Shown in pieces: positions 7,205 through 14,184 of a stretch of 17,341 nucleotides of DNA (its first letter is position 1; every line of letters begins with the position of its first letter). The translations under genes and the position numbers were made by a program. Origin of the DNA: Rhodobacteraceae bacterium UBA3069 (lineage in GTDB: Bacteria > Pseudomonadota > Alphaproteobacteria > Rhodobacterales > Rhodobacteraceae); NCBI GenBank assembly GCA_002366795.1, contig DFBX01000128.1:1-17341 (forward strand), given 5' to 3'. Under the pieces are notes generated by a model. The model did not search any database. It was given only the letters and a program-made list of their open reading frames with translations, and was not told the origin of the DNA.

Positions 7205-7626
7205 AGCGTGATGTGCCGCGCCCGCGCCCCGCGTTCGATCGCGGCGGCATGCAGGCGGTCGATGGTCAGCTCGTAACGGATTTCTTCGAGCAGGCGCAGT
7301 TCGGATTCGCGCAATGTGCCATCGGATGCCGCGACATCGCAAGCCAGCGCATAGGCGGTTTCATTCAGCCGTTCGGGCAGGTTGTCGCGGATCAGGCCGA
7401 ACAGGGCATCCAGGCCGTCCTCTTGTTCGAACAGGTCGAATACGGTTTGCGACACGGTTTTCACCCGGTCGATGTCGTAATTGGCAAAGATCGGCAGATT
7501 GTTCACCGCGCCTTCGATCTTGACCAGTTCGGCGGTGCGGATGTCCTCGTCGGACACGGAAACCGCGATCATGACGGCCACAAGGCAGTCTTGCGGGCTG
7601 AGCGGGTGGGAAAGCGGGTCAGACAT
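7201..7626 (-). CDS. TerB-family (tellurite-resistance-like) protein
   Basis: A 141-residue, probably cytoplasmic helical protein. It has the two acidic helix-capping repeats of TerB-like domains: SDEDIRTAELVKIE at about 25-38 and, about 70 residues later, ASDGTLRESELRLLEEI. In TerB these Asp/Glu positions bind metal ions. Despite the family name, such stand-alone proteins are widespread and have no proven link to tellurite. The start MSDPLSHP is preceded by AAGGA; the frame extends 44 codons upstream without a ribosome binding site. The stop overlaps the start of the L,D-transpeptidase gene by four bases, so the two are probably one transcript, and a role linked to envelope stress is possible (inference). 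It is divergent from lysK. Confidence 0.8.
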   Translation of the reverse strand: MSDPLSHPLSPQDCLVAVMIAVSVSDEDIRTAELVKIEGAVNNLPIFANYDIDRVKTVSQTVFDLFEQEDGLDALFGLIRDNLPERLNETAYALACDVAASDGTLRESELRLLEEIRYELTIDRLHAAAIERGARARHITL

Positions 7627-7746
7627 CTGGTCATCCTTGAATGGTTGTTGCAGTGCAGAATATTGACTGACACCCAAGGCTTCAATAGGAAGCGTCGGTC
7701 TGCCGCGCACAGGGTGCGGACGGGCCTGCCTTATCACGGCGATCCT

Positions 7747-7769
7747 TTTAGCGATCATTTAGCGATCAT
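7747..7769 (+). repeat. 11-bp tandem repeat upstream of lysK
   Basis: TTTAGCGATCAT occurs at 7747-7758 and again at 7758-7769, a period of 11 with a one-base overlap. The second copy ends inside the first of two candidate ATG codons of lysK. It may be a small duplication or a paired regulatory site. Confidence 0.5.
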
Positions 7770-7779
7770 GGAGACTTAT

Positions 7780-9357
7780 ATGACCGAATTGCGCGATGCC
7801 GCCCTTGCGTCCAAAGCCTGGCCTTTCGAGGAAGCGCGCAAGCTGGTCAAACGGTACCAGAAGGCACCGCCGGAAAAGGGCCATGTCCTTTTCGAAACCG
7901 GCTATGGCCCGTCGGGCCTGCCGCATATCGGCACCTTTGGCGAGGTCGCGCGCACCACGATGATCCGCCGCGCCTTCGAGGCGATTTCCGACATTCCCAC
8001 CCGCCTGATCTGTTTTTCCGACGATATGGACGGGATGCGCAAGGTGCCGGAAAACGTGCCGAATTTTGAGGCGTTGAAAGAGCATTTGCAGCGTCCGCTG
8101 ACCGCCGTGCCGGACCCGTTCGGCGAATATGACAGTTTCGGCGACCACAACAACGCCATGCTGCGCCGGTTCCTGGACACGTTCGGGTTTGAATACGAGT
8201 TCTACTCGGCCACGGAATTCTACAAGAGCGGCCAGTTTGACGCGGTGCTGAAGCGCGCGGTGGAAAAGTATGACGAGGTGATGGCCGTCATGCTGAAATC
8301 CCTGCGCGACGAGCGCGCATCGACCTATTCGATTTTCCTGCCGATCCATCCCGAAACGGGGCGGGTTCTGTATGTGCCGATGAAATCGGTCGACAAGGAC
8401 GATTACACGATCACCTTTGACGACGAGGAAGGCCGCGAATGGACCCTTCCCGTGACGGGTGGCAATGTGAAATTGCAATGGAAACCCGATTTCGGCGCGC
8501 GCTGGGCCGCGCTGGACGTGGATTTCGAAATGTATGGCAAGGATCACAGCACCAACACGCCGATCTATGACCGGATCTGCGAGATCCTGGGTGGCAAGAA
8601 GCCCGAGCATTTCACCTATGAATTGTTCCTGGACGAGAATGGCGAGAAGATTTCCAAATCCAAGGGCAACGGCCTGACGATTGACGAATGGCTGACCTAT
8701 GCCTCGACCGAGAGCCTGTCGTATTTCATGTTCCTGAAACCGAAAACGGCCAAGCGGATGCATTTCGACGTGATCCCCAAGGCGGTGGATGAGTATCACC
8801 AGCAGTTGCGGGCCTATCCCGATCAGGATTGGAAGGCGCGGGTCAACAACCCCGTCTGGCACATCCATAATGGCAACCCGCCCGAGTCCAAAATGGTGGT
8901 GCCGTTCAGCATGCTGCTGAACCTGGCGTCGGTGTCGGGGGCCGAGGACAAGGAAACCCTTTGGGGCTTCATCCGCCGCTATGCGCCCGAAGCGACAGCA
9001 CAAACCCACCCCGACCTGGATCAGGCCGCCGGTTTCGCGGTGCGTTATTACAACGATTTCGTGAAGCCACATAAGGTGTTCCGCGCCCCGACCGAACTGG
9101 AGCGCGAGGCGCTGGCAGAGCTGCGCGAGAAGCTGGCCGCATGGGACGGCGGGCTGGACGGCGAGGAATTGCAATCGCTGGTGTTCAGCGTGGGTCGCGA
9201 GCGGTTCGACCCGATGCGCGACTGGTTCAAGGCGCTGTATCAGGTGCTGCTGGGCGCTGACCAAGGCCCGCGTTTCGGTGGGTTCATCGCGCTGTATGGT
9301 GTGGATGAAACCATCGCCCTGATCGACGAGGCGCTGGCGGGCAAGCTGGCCGGATAG
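7780..9357 (+). CDS. lysK: Lysyl-tRNA synthetase, class I
   Basis: It charges tRNA-Lys with lysine in the cytoplasm. The 525-residue product is of the class I type: HIGT at 49-52 within GYGPSGLPHIGTFGE and KISKS at 290-294 (the KMSKS loop), on a Rossmann-type core. The C-terminal part is alpha-helical. This is unrelated to the class II LysS used by most bacteria; class I LysRS is typical of archaea and of some alphaproteobacteria and spirochaetes. I chose the ATG at 7780 because GGAGA lies five bases upstream; an in-frame ATG at 7768 would include that site in the coding region. The divergent TerB-like gene starts 153 bases upstream. The sequence is intact, with no sign of recent transfer in base use. 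Confidence 0.95.
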   Translation: MTELRDAALASKAWPFEEARKLVKRYQKAPPEKGHVLFETGYGPSGLPHIGTFGEVARTTMIRRAFEAISDIPTRLICFSDDMDGMRKVPENVPNFEALKEHLQRPLTAVPDPFGEYDSFGDHNNAMLRRFLDTFGFEYEFYSATEFYKSGQFDAVLKRAVEKYDEVMAVMLKSLRDERASTYSIFLPIHPETGRVLYVPMKSVDKDDYTITFDDEEGREWTLPVTGGNVKLQWKPDFGARWAALDVDFEMYGKDHSTNTPIYDRICEILGGKKPEHFTYELFLDENGEKISKSKGNGLTIDEWLTYASTESLSYFMFLKPKTAKRMHFDVIPKAVDEYHQQLRAYPDQDWKARVNNPVWHIHNGNPPESKMVVPFSMLLNLASVSGAEDKETLWGFIRRYAPEATAQTHPDLDQAAGFAVRYYNDFVKPHKVFRAPTELEREALAELREKLAAWDGGLDGEELQSLVFSVGRERFDPMRDWFKALYQVLLGADQGPRFGGFIALYGVDETIALIDEALAGKLAG

Positions 9358-9408
9358 GATTTGACGGCGCAAACTGCGAGTCTACCTGATTATAAGGAGG
9401 ACCGTTTC

Positions 9409-9801
9409 ATGCGCCGTTTTTCCCTTGCTTTTGCCCTGATTGCCGCACCTGCTTTAGCGCAGAATGCGGGGATCGAAACCGTGATCACCGACCAGATGTC
9501 TGATTTCCGCGCCGGTGGTGTTGCTGGCGCGTTCGAACATGCCAGCCCCATGTTGCAGCGCTATTTCGGCACGCCTGACAAGTTCGGCCAGATGGTGCGG
9601 CAGGGCTATCCGGGTGTCTGGGCCAATCGCGATATCCGGTTTTTCGATCTGCGCGAAGAGGAGGGCGGCATGGTGCAAGGGGTCGAGCTGCGCGATGCGG
9701 CGGGCGATCTGCACTGGTTCGATTACCGCATGATCCCTGATGGCACAGGCTGGCGCATCGACGGCGTCACCCCGCGCAAAGCCCCTTATCTGGCGGTATG
9801 A
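9409..9801 (+). CDS. Secreted DUF4864-domain protein
   Basis: A 130-residue protein with a clear Sec signal peptide (MRRFSLAFALIAAPALA, cleavage before QN). The mature part fits DUF4864: ITDQMSDFRAG, then AFEHASPMLQRYFGTPDKFGQMVRQGYPGVW, then a GWRIDGV end. Function is unknown; the fold resembles NTF2-like small domains and is probably periplasmic. AAGGAGG seven to nine bases before the ATG makes the start certain. It begins 52 bases after lysK on the same strand and could share its transcript, but the strong own ribosome binding site says nothing either way. A group of three hairpins follows the stop. Confidence 0.85.
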   Translation: MRRFSLAFALIAAPALAQNAGIETVITDQMSDFRAGGVAGAFEHASPMLQRYFGTPDKFGQMVRQGYPGVWANRDIRFFDLREEEGGMVQGVELRDAAGDLHWFDYRMIPDGTGWRIDGVTPRKAPYLAV

Positions 9802-9810
9802 GCCGAGGCG

Positions 9811-9869
9811 GGCGGCGAAATCCGTGACGGATTTCGGGCCGGAATTCGCGGGCGAATTCCGCGTGGCCC
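9811..9869. repeat. Two-hairpin intergenic repeat element, copy 1
   Basis: CGAAATCCG at 9816-9824 pairs with CGGATTTCG at 9828-9836. Directly after comes GGAATTCGC at 9841-9849 pairing with GCGAATTCC at 9852-9860, with an outer GGGCC/GGCCC pair extending the second hairpin to 9869. The first hairpin with its flanks is nearly identical to 16941-16969, differing only in the six central bases. Both arms differ together, so pairing is kept. Confidence 0.7.
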
Positions 9870-9884
9870 AGCCGAAAGGGCGGG

Positions 9885-9904
9885 ACCACCGTCACGGTGG
9901 TTTC
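9885..9904 (+). terminator. Possible weak terminator after the DUF4864 gene
   Basis: ACCACCG at 9885-9891 pairs with CGGTGGT at 9895-9901 around TCA, followed by only three to four T. This could be an intrinsic terminator or a plain palindromic site. Confidence 0.4.
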
Positions 9905-9912
9905 AGTGCCCG

Positions 9913-9927
9913 TTAAGATTGTGTTGA
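9913..9927 (+). promoter_or_regulatory. CtrA-like binding site (TTAA-N7-TTGA)
   Basis: TTAA at 9913-9916 and TTGA at 9924-9927 are seven bases apart. This matches the CtrA consensus TTAA-N7-TTAA at seven of eight positions. It is 110 bases before the beta-helix gene start. One such near-match in 235 bases could be chance. Confidence 0.3.
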
Positions 9928-10036
9928 TATTTCCCTTCCCCTGACCGGGCGCATGTCCGGCCTTGAGTGGAATTGACGCCCCGAGGCGGCCCGAAGGGTC
10001 ATCGCCGGGACCGTCCTTTGGAAGGGGAACCTTTGC

Positions 10037-12322
10037 ATGAACAAGGCGATTACCGACGGTGTGGTGCTGATGCCGCCCGCATTCGAATTCGGTCTGGATG
10101 TATGGTCCAGCGGCGATGGCACGCCGGGCAGCGACACCTATCAGAACGCGGCCAATGCCGCCTTTGTACCCGCCGATCAGGATTTCGGCGGCTGCCTTGA
10201 AATCCAGAAATCGGACAGCACGACAAAGCTGCGCTACATGGGGGAAACCCCTTTGTTGCCGGGCTGTTACCTTCGTGTCACCGCGCGGGTGAAGGCGGTC
10301 AGCGGCAACCTGCCCTCGGTCCGGATTGCCGCATGGGCCGGTGCGGCGGGCGGCAGCCATGTCACCGGCCTGGACGAGGTTGGCCCCAGCACCGCCTTGC
10401 AGACCTATGGCAACGTGGTCGAGGTCAGCGCGATCATCGGCGCGGGCAATCGCGGCGGGGTCGATATGGTCTGGGGCGCAGAGCCGATTTACGGCCATTT
10501 CGGGCTGGACCTGACCGGGCAGAACGGCGGTATCGTCCGCATCGACGACATTGTGATCGAGGACATCACCAGCGTTTTCCTGCGTGACATGATGAACTGG
10601 GTCGATGTGCGTGATTTCGGCGCGGCGGGCGATGGCACCACCGATGACAAGGCTGCGTTCGAGGCGGCGGATGCCGCTGCCAATGGCCGCAAGGTGCTGG
10701 TGCCTGATGGCACGTTCTACTTGGGCGACAGCGTGACCTTTCAGTCGCATGTCGAATTCCAGGGCACTGTCACCATGCCCGAAAGCGCGCTGCTGCTGCT
10801 AACCAAGGATTACCACCTGTCCGCCTATGTGGATGCTTTCGGCGACGAGGTGATGGCCTTCAAGAAGGCATGGCAGGCGCTTTTGGGCAATTCCGATCAT
10901 GAATCGCTGGACCTTTGCGGGCGGCGCATCCAGCTGCGCGAACCAATCGATATGCAGCTGGCCAGCTTCAACCGTACCGATTACGCGCAGCGCCGCGTTA
11001 TTCGCAACGGGCAGTTCTACGTGGAAAACTCCTCGAACTGGGATGACGAGGTTGCCACCTCGCACGGGACGTATGACCGGACCGACCCCTATACCCTGTC
11101 CAACGTGACCAACGTGGCCAATGTGCCGGTGGGCGCGCATGTCACCGCCAATGGCGTCGGGCGCGAGGTCTACGTGCGATCGAAAAACATCGCCACACAA
11201 GAGATCGAGCTGTCGCAACCGCTGCACGATGCCGATGGAACGCAGGTCTATACCTTTACCCGGTTCCAGTATGTGCTGGATTTCAGCGGGTTCAACAAAA
11301 TCTCGAAGATCCAGATCGAGGATATCGAGTTCAACATGTCGGCGCGTTGTTCGGGCATCCTGCTGGCCCCGGCCGGGCTGACGTTTCACGTCAAGGATTG
11401 CGTGTTCAACGATCCCAAGGACCGCGGTATCACCAGCCATGGTGAGGGCTGTCAGGGCATGTTGATCGACCGCTGCCAGTTCCTGTCGGCGGAAACCCAG
11501 CTGCGCGCGCAGGACCGCACCAGCGTGGCGATCAACACCAACGGCAATGATGTGAAACTGCGCGATTGCCGCATCACCCAGTTCCGCCATTTCGCGGTCT
11601 TGGGCGGCTCGTCCAACATCGTGACCGGCAATCACTGGTTCCAGGGCGATACGGAAAGCCAGGGCGTGCGCACGGCGGGGCTGGTGCTGAGCCGCACCAA
11701 CAACCGCACCTCGGTCAACGGCAATTACATCGACAATTGCTTTATCGAGTGGACGAACGAGCATGACAACAACCCCGATTATGCCAGCGAGTTCTCTTTT
11801 TCCGCGCTGAACATTTCCAACAATACGTTCCAGTGCGGCAACACGGCGGCGTCGTTCCGATTCATCGTGGTCAAGCCCTACGGGTCGGGCCATACGATCA
11901 AGGGGCTGAATGTGGTGGGCAACACCTTCCGTTCGATTTCCGGCCAGCCGGACCGGGTGGAGACGGTGGACACCACCTATGCGCCGCTGGACCTGACCAA
12001 GATGGCGAACGTGGTGTTCGAGGGGAATTCCTTTAACAACATCGGCTATTGGACGGAAAACCCTGTGAATATCGAGCATTCCGAAGGTTCGGTTCAGACC
12101 AGTTGGACGGTGGATACCGGCAATGCGCTGCCCTTTGGCGGCGTGGCGCAAACGGTGGAAGGGGTCGTTGCCGTGGGCCGCATCCGCAATGCGTCGAACG
12201 GCGGGTTGTATACCATGCCTTACGTCGAGACCGAGCAGGGCGCCAATGGCGATCAGGTTCGCGTGGTCTGGAGCGAGGCCGCGCGCGGCACGGTCCTGGT
12301 CAAGATCCGCGCGGACAGGTAA
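10037..12322 (+). CDS. Right-handed beta-helix protein (pectate-lyase-3/GH28-related), tail-spike-like
   Basis: A 761-residue protein. Residues 1 to about 180 form a beta-rich N-terminal domain of its own (LPGCYLRVTARVKAVSG; GHFGLDLTGQNGGIVRIDDIVIED). At about 189 the pectate-lyase-3 signature begins: VDVRDFGAAGDGTTDDKAAFEAA followed by VLVPDGTFYLG. From about 400 to 670 Asn- and Ile-rich turns repeat (NFNMS, NNTFQC, GLNVVGNTF, FEGNSFNNIG), as in parallel beta-helices that bind or cleave polysaccharide. There is no signal peptide or membrane segment, which argues against a classical secreted lyase and fits a phage- or GTA-type spike or fibre. The start has GGAAGGGGA about nine bases upstream. 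A strong terminator follows, so it is a one-gene unit. Enzymatic activity cannot be judged. Confidence 0.8.
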   Translation: MNKAITDGVVLMPPAFEFGLDVWSSGDGTPGSDTYQNAANAAFVPADQDFGGCLEIQKSDSTTKLRYMGETPLLPGCYLRVTARVKAVSGNLPSVRIAAWAGAAGGSHVTGLDEVGPSTALQTYGNVVEVSAIIGAGNRGGVDMVWGAEPIYGHFGLDLTGQNGGIVRIDDIVIEDITSVFLRDMMNWVDVRDFGAAGDGTTDDKAAFEAADAAANGRKVLVPDGTFYLGDSVTFQSHVEFQGTVTMPESALLLLTKDYHLSAYVDAFGDEVMAFKKAWQALLGNSDHESLDLCGRRIQLREPIDMQLASFNRTDYAQRRVIRNGQFYVENSSNWDDEVATSHGTYDRTDPYTLSNVTNVANVPVGAHVTANGVGREVYVRSKNIATQEIELSQPLHDADGTQVYTFTRFQYVLDFSGFNKISKIQIEDIEFNMSARCSGILLAPAGLTFHVKDCVFNDPKDRGITSHGEGCQGMLIDRCQFLSAETQLRAQDRTSVAINTNGNDVKLRDCRITQFRHFAVLGGSSNIVTGNHWFQGDTESQGVRTAGLVLSRTNNRTSVNGNYIDNCFIEWTNEHDNNPDYASEFSFSALNISNNTFQCGNTAASFRFIVVKPYGSGHTIKGLNVVGNTFRSISGQPDRVETVDTTYAPLDLTKMANVVFEGNSFNNIGYWTENPVNIEHSEGSVQTSWTVDTGNALPFGGVAQTVEGVVAVGRIRNASNGGLYTMPYVETEQGANGDQVRVVWSEAARGTVLVKIRADR

Positions 12323-12345
12323 GGTTTCGTACGAAAAAGAATGGG

Positions 12346-12378
12346 CGCCCCGATCAGTGGTCGGGGCGTTTTTCGTTT
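12346..12378 (+). terminator. Strong intrinsic terminator of the beta-helix gene
   Basis: CGCCCCGA at 12346-12353 pairs perfectly with TCGGGGCG at 12361-12368 around a 7-base loop, followed by five T, CG and five more T. An A-rich stretch at 12333-12339 lets it act weakly on the opposite strand too. The convergent gene's stop codon lies in the loop. Confidence 0.88.
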
Positions 12379-12890
12379 TTAGTCAGGCGGTTAGGTGATT
12401 GGGTGGTCAGGTCCAAGTCAGCAAGGCCTAGGTGGAATGCCTTGCCGAACCCGCCGTTCAGAAAGGCACGGCAGACCGTCAGGCGCAGAAAGGAAAAATC
12501 GGCAAACCCGATATACAGCTGCGCCTTGGGGTGGGTTTGCAGATAATGCGCGGCCAGTTCGCGGTGACCCGGCGCCCCGTGACGCAGGAAATCGGCGCGG
12601 GCCTGAAGGGTCAGGCGCGAGTGGGTCAGCGGATCACCCTTGGTGCCCGGCTCTCCGACCAGCAAGGAGCAGGCGGGGTTGGATTGCAGTGCCTGCGTAT
12701 GGGCCGACAGGTCGGACACAAGGCTGACCGGCGTGCCATCGGGCGCGGTGCCGACGGCCACGCGCGTCACCATGGGCGCACCATCCGCGATGACGCCAAG
12801 CGCGCCATGGCGGGCATCGGCCAGCAGGCCGCGCGCAAGGGCGCGGGCATCGTCATCGGTGGGGCGGATCGGGTTCATCTTGTCGGCCAT
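12354..12890 (-). CDS. Pyridoxamine 5'-phosphate oxidase-family (HugZ-like) flavin-binding protein
   Basis: A cytoplasmic split-barrel protein of 178 residues. HGALGVI, PMVTRVAVGTAPDG, VSLVSDLSAHTQALQSNPACSLLV and GDPLTHSRLTLQARA follow the order of the PNPOx/HugZ family, which binds FMN or haem. The family end LNGGFGKAFHLGLADL is present at about 144-160. The specific substrate is unknown; a haem-utilisation or general flavin-reductase role is possible. The last residues (LTKNEKRPDH) are encoded by the terminator of the convergent gene and look like a read-through tail. MADKM at 12890 is taken as start, and MNPIRP four codons later is equally possible; neither has a clear ribosome binding site. 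Confidence 0.83.
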   Translation of the reverse strand: MADKMNPIRPTDDDARALARGLLADARHGALGVIADGAPMVTRVAVGTAPDGTPVSLVSDLSAHTQALQSNPACSLLVGEPGTKGDPLTHSRLTLQARADFLRHGAPGHRELAAHYLQTHPKAQLYIGFADFSFLRLTVCRAFLNGGFGKAFHLGLADLDLTTQSPNRLTKNEKRPDH

Positions 12891-12932
12891 GGTGGAAATC
12901 TAGGCGGGTGTGCGGCGCGCGGCAAGTCCGGG

Positions 12933-13598
12933 CTAGAATTCCTGCCAGAGAGAGAATTTCAACCCCGTTTCACTGGGGCCGATCAGCCCGTGGGTGAGGC
13001 CCAGTTCGACATTGCGCTTTTGCTTTTTCTTCCTTTCGCGCAGTTCCCACACGACCGAGGGCACGATGCGCAAAAAGGCGGGGTCGTTTTCGCGCAGGCC
13101 CGCCTGGAACTGCACCATGGTTTTCAGGCGCGGGCGGGGTTGCAGCCCGATGGTGATGTCGGTTTTCAAATCGGTGAAGCCGCTGTTCAGCCCGATCTCG
13201 GCCACGGTATCGACGGAAATCCAGCCGCTGCCCAGCTTGTTCTTGAACCCCATCCCATAGGAAAAGCCGGGGCGCAGCACATTGCCGCTGGCCAGTTGGC
13301 CGGCCCCCAGTTCCAGCGCGAACCGGTGTTTGCCGTCCAGCTTGCCAACGGGGTAGCGTGCGAAGGCAACGATCTTGGATTTGCCGGACACGCCGCGCCC
13401 CATGTCCAGCCCGATGGTCAGCTTGTCGGTCGCGCCCCATTCGACGTAGATCGCCCCGAAACCGATCGGCACCGGCCCGCCGGTATAGGTCAGGTAGGTT
13501 GACGAGGTGACAAAGATATTGCCTTTGCCGCGCGGCCACGCCCCCGCCTGGGCGCAGGCGGGCAGCAAACAGACCAGTAAGAACAACCATCGCAGCAT
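12933..13598 (-). CDS. Putative outer-membrane beta-barrel protein
   Basis: A 221-residue protein with a Sec signal peptide (MLRWLFLLVCLLPACAQAGA). The mature part consists of alternating amphipathic strands (GNIFVTSSTYLTYTG, KLTIGLDMGRGVSGKS, KHRFALELGAGQL, GWISVDTVAEIGLNS). It ends in LKFSLWQEF, an aromatic C-terminal residue as in the beta-signal recognised by the BAM complex. An 8- to 12-strand barrel is likely; the transported substrate, if any, is unknown. AGGA five bases before MLRWLF selects this start over earlier in-frame ones, which add an unlikely 68 residues. It is divergent from the ABM-family gene over 136 bases and lies 42 bases upstream of the PNPOx-family gene on the same strand. 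Not recognised beyond fold type. Confidence 0.75.
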   Translation of the reverse strand: MLRWLFLLVCLLPACAQAGAWPRGKGNIFVTSSTYLTYTGGPVPIGFGAIYVEWGATDKLTIGLDMGRGVSGKSKIVAFARYPVGKLDGKHRFALELGAGQLASGNVLRPGFSYGMGFKNKLGSGWISVDTVAEIGLNSGFTDLKTDITIGLQPRPRLKTMVQFQAGLRENDPAFLRIVPSVVWELRERKKKQKRNVELGLTHGLIGPSETGLKFSLWQEF

Positions 13599-13734
13599 CA
13601 GGATCCTCGCCGTTAAACAATCCTGAATTTTGGTAAAGGCGGGGTTAATTTTGATGCGCACCGCTTGGCATTTGGGGGAATTGGCGGGCGGTGCTAGGCT
13701 GTTTCCAGCGCGACGCATGAAAAGGGAGACCGCC

Positions 13735-14055
13735 ATGCCAAACATTTCGACCGCGAACGAGTGCCAGACCGTCATCACCACGTTCGAGATGACCCCTGGC
13801 ACCTGTCAGGATCTGATGGATGCCCTGACCGAAGCCTACGAACAGTTCATCAGCAAGCAGCCCGGATTTATCGCCGCGGGGCTGCATGTGAACGACGCGC
13901 AAACGCGGATCGCCAACTATTCGCAATGGAAAAGGCGCGAGGATTTCCAGGCCATGCTGCGGACCGAGGAAATGCGCCAGCGCAACCGCGTGATTGCAGG
14001 GCTTTGCACAAGGTTCGAGCCGGTGATGTACGAGGTCGCCGCCGCTTTCGACTGA
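13735..14055 (+). CDS. Antibiotic biosynthesis monooxygenase (ABM) family protein
   Basis: A 106-residue ferredoxin-like (dimeric alpha/beta barrel) protein. The family pattern is visible: a first strand (TVITTFEMTP), a helix with LMDALTEAYEQFISKQPGF, then IAAGLHVNDAQTRIANYSQWKRREDFQAML, where NYxQWxxxExF is the ABM hallmark, and a last strand FEPVMYEV. Such proteins oxidise small aromatic compounds or bind haem or quinones; which one cannot be told here. The start is set by AAGGGAG about seven bases upstream; an ATG six codons earlier is possible. The gene stands alone, divergent from the barrel protein, and a cluster of short hairpins follows it. Confidence 0.82.
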   Translation: MPNISTANECQTVITTFEMTPGTCQDLMDALTEAYEQFISKQPGFIAAGLHVNDAQTRIANYSQWKRREDFQAMLRTEEMRQRNRVIAGLCTRFEPVMYEVAAAFD

Positions 14056-14060
14056 TGCCA

Positions 14061-14109
14061 CGGGGAAAAATCCCCGCGCCGGTGGGCGGCGCGGGGCAAC
14101 TGCCGCGCC
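14061..14109. terminator. Hairpin cluster between the convergent ABM and response-regulator genes
   Basis: CGGGGA at 14061-14066 pairs with TCCCCG at 14071-14076 (loop AAAA), and GGCGCGG at 14088-14094 pairs with CCGCGCC at 14103-14109. A third hairpin (CCGGTCG/CGACCGG) lies at about 14141-14162. None has a proper T run, so the terminator role is only inferred from their place between two convergent genes. Confidence 0.4.
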
Positions 14110-14184
14110 CCACGGACCGAGAGTGAGGTAACGCGTAGCGCTGCCCGGTCGTGGCAGCGACCGGATGCAAGGGGATGGGCCGGG

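Noticed and set aside
7759..9372. 537-codon open frame antisense to lysK
   Set aside because: Mirror of the lysK codon pattern; no ribosome binding site or recognisable family, while lysK has all its motifs.
10799..12151. 450-codon open frame antisense to the beta-helix gene
   Set aside because: Arg/His/Gln-rich shadow translation without domains; the plus strand has the pectate-lyase-3 signature.
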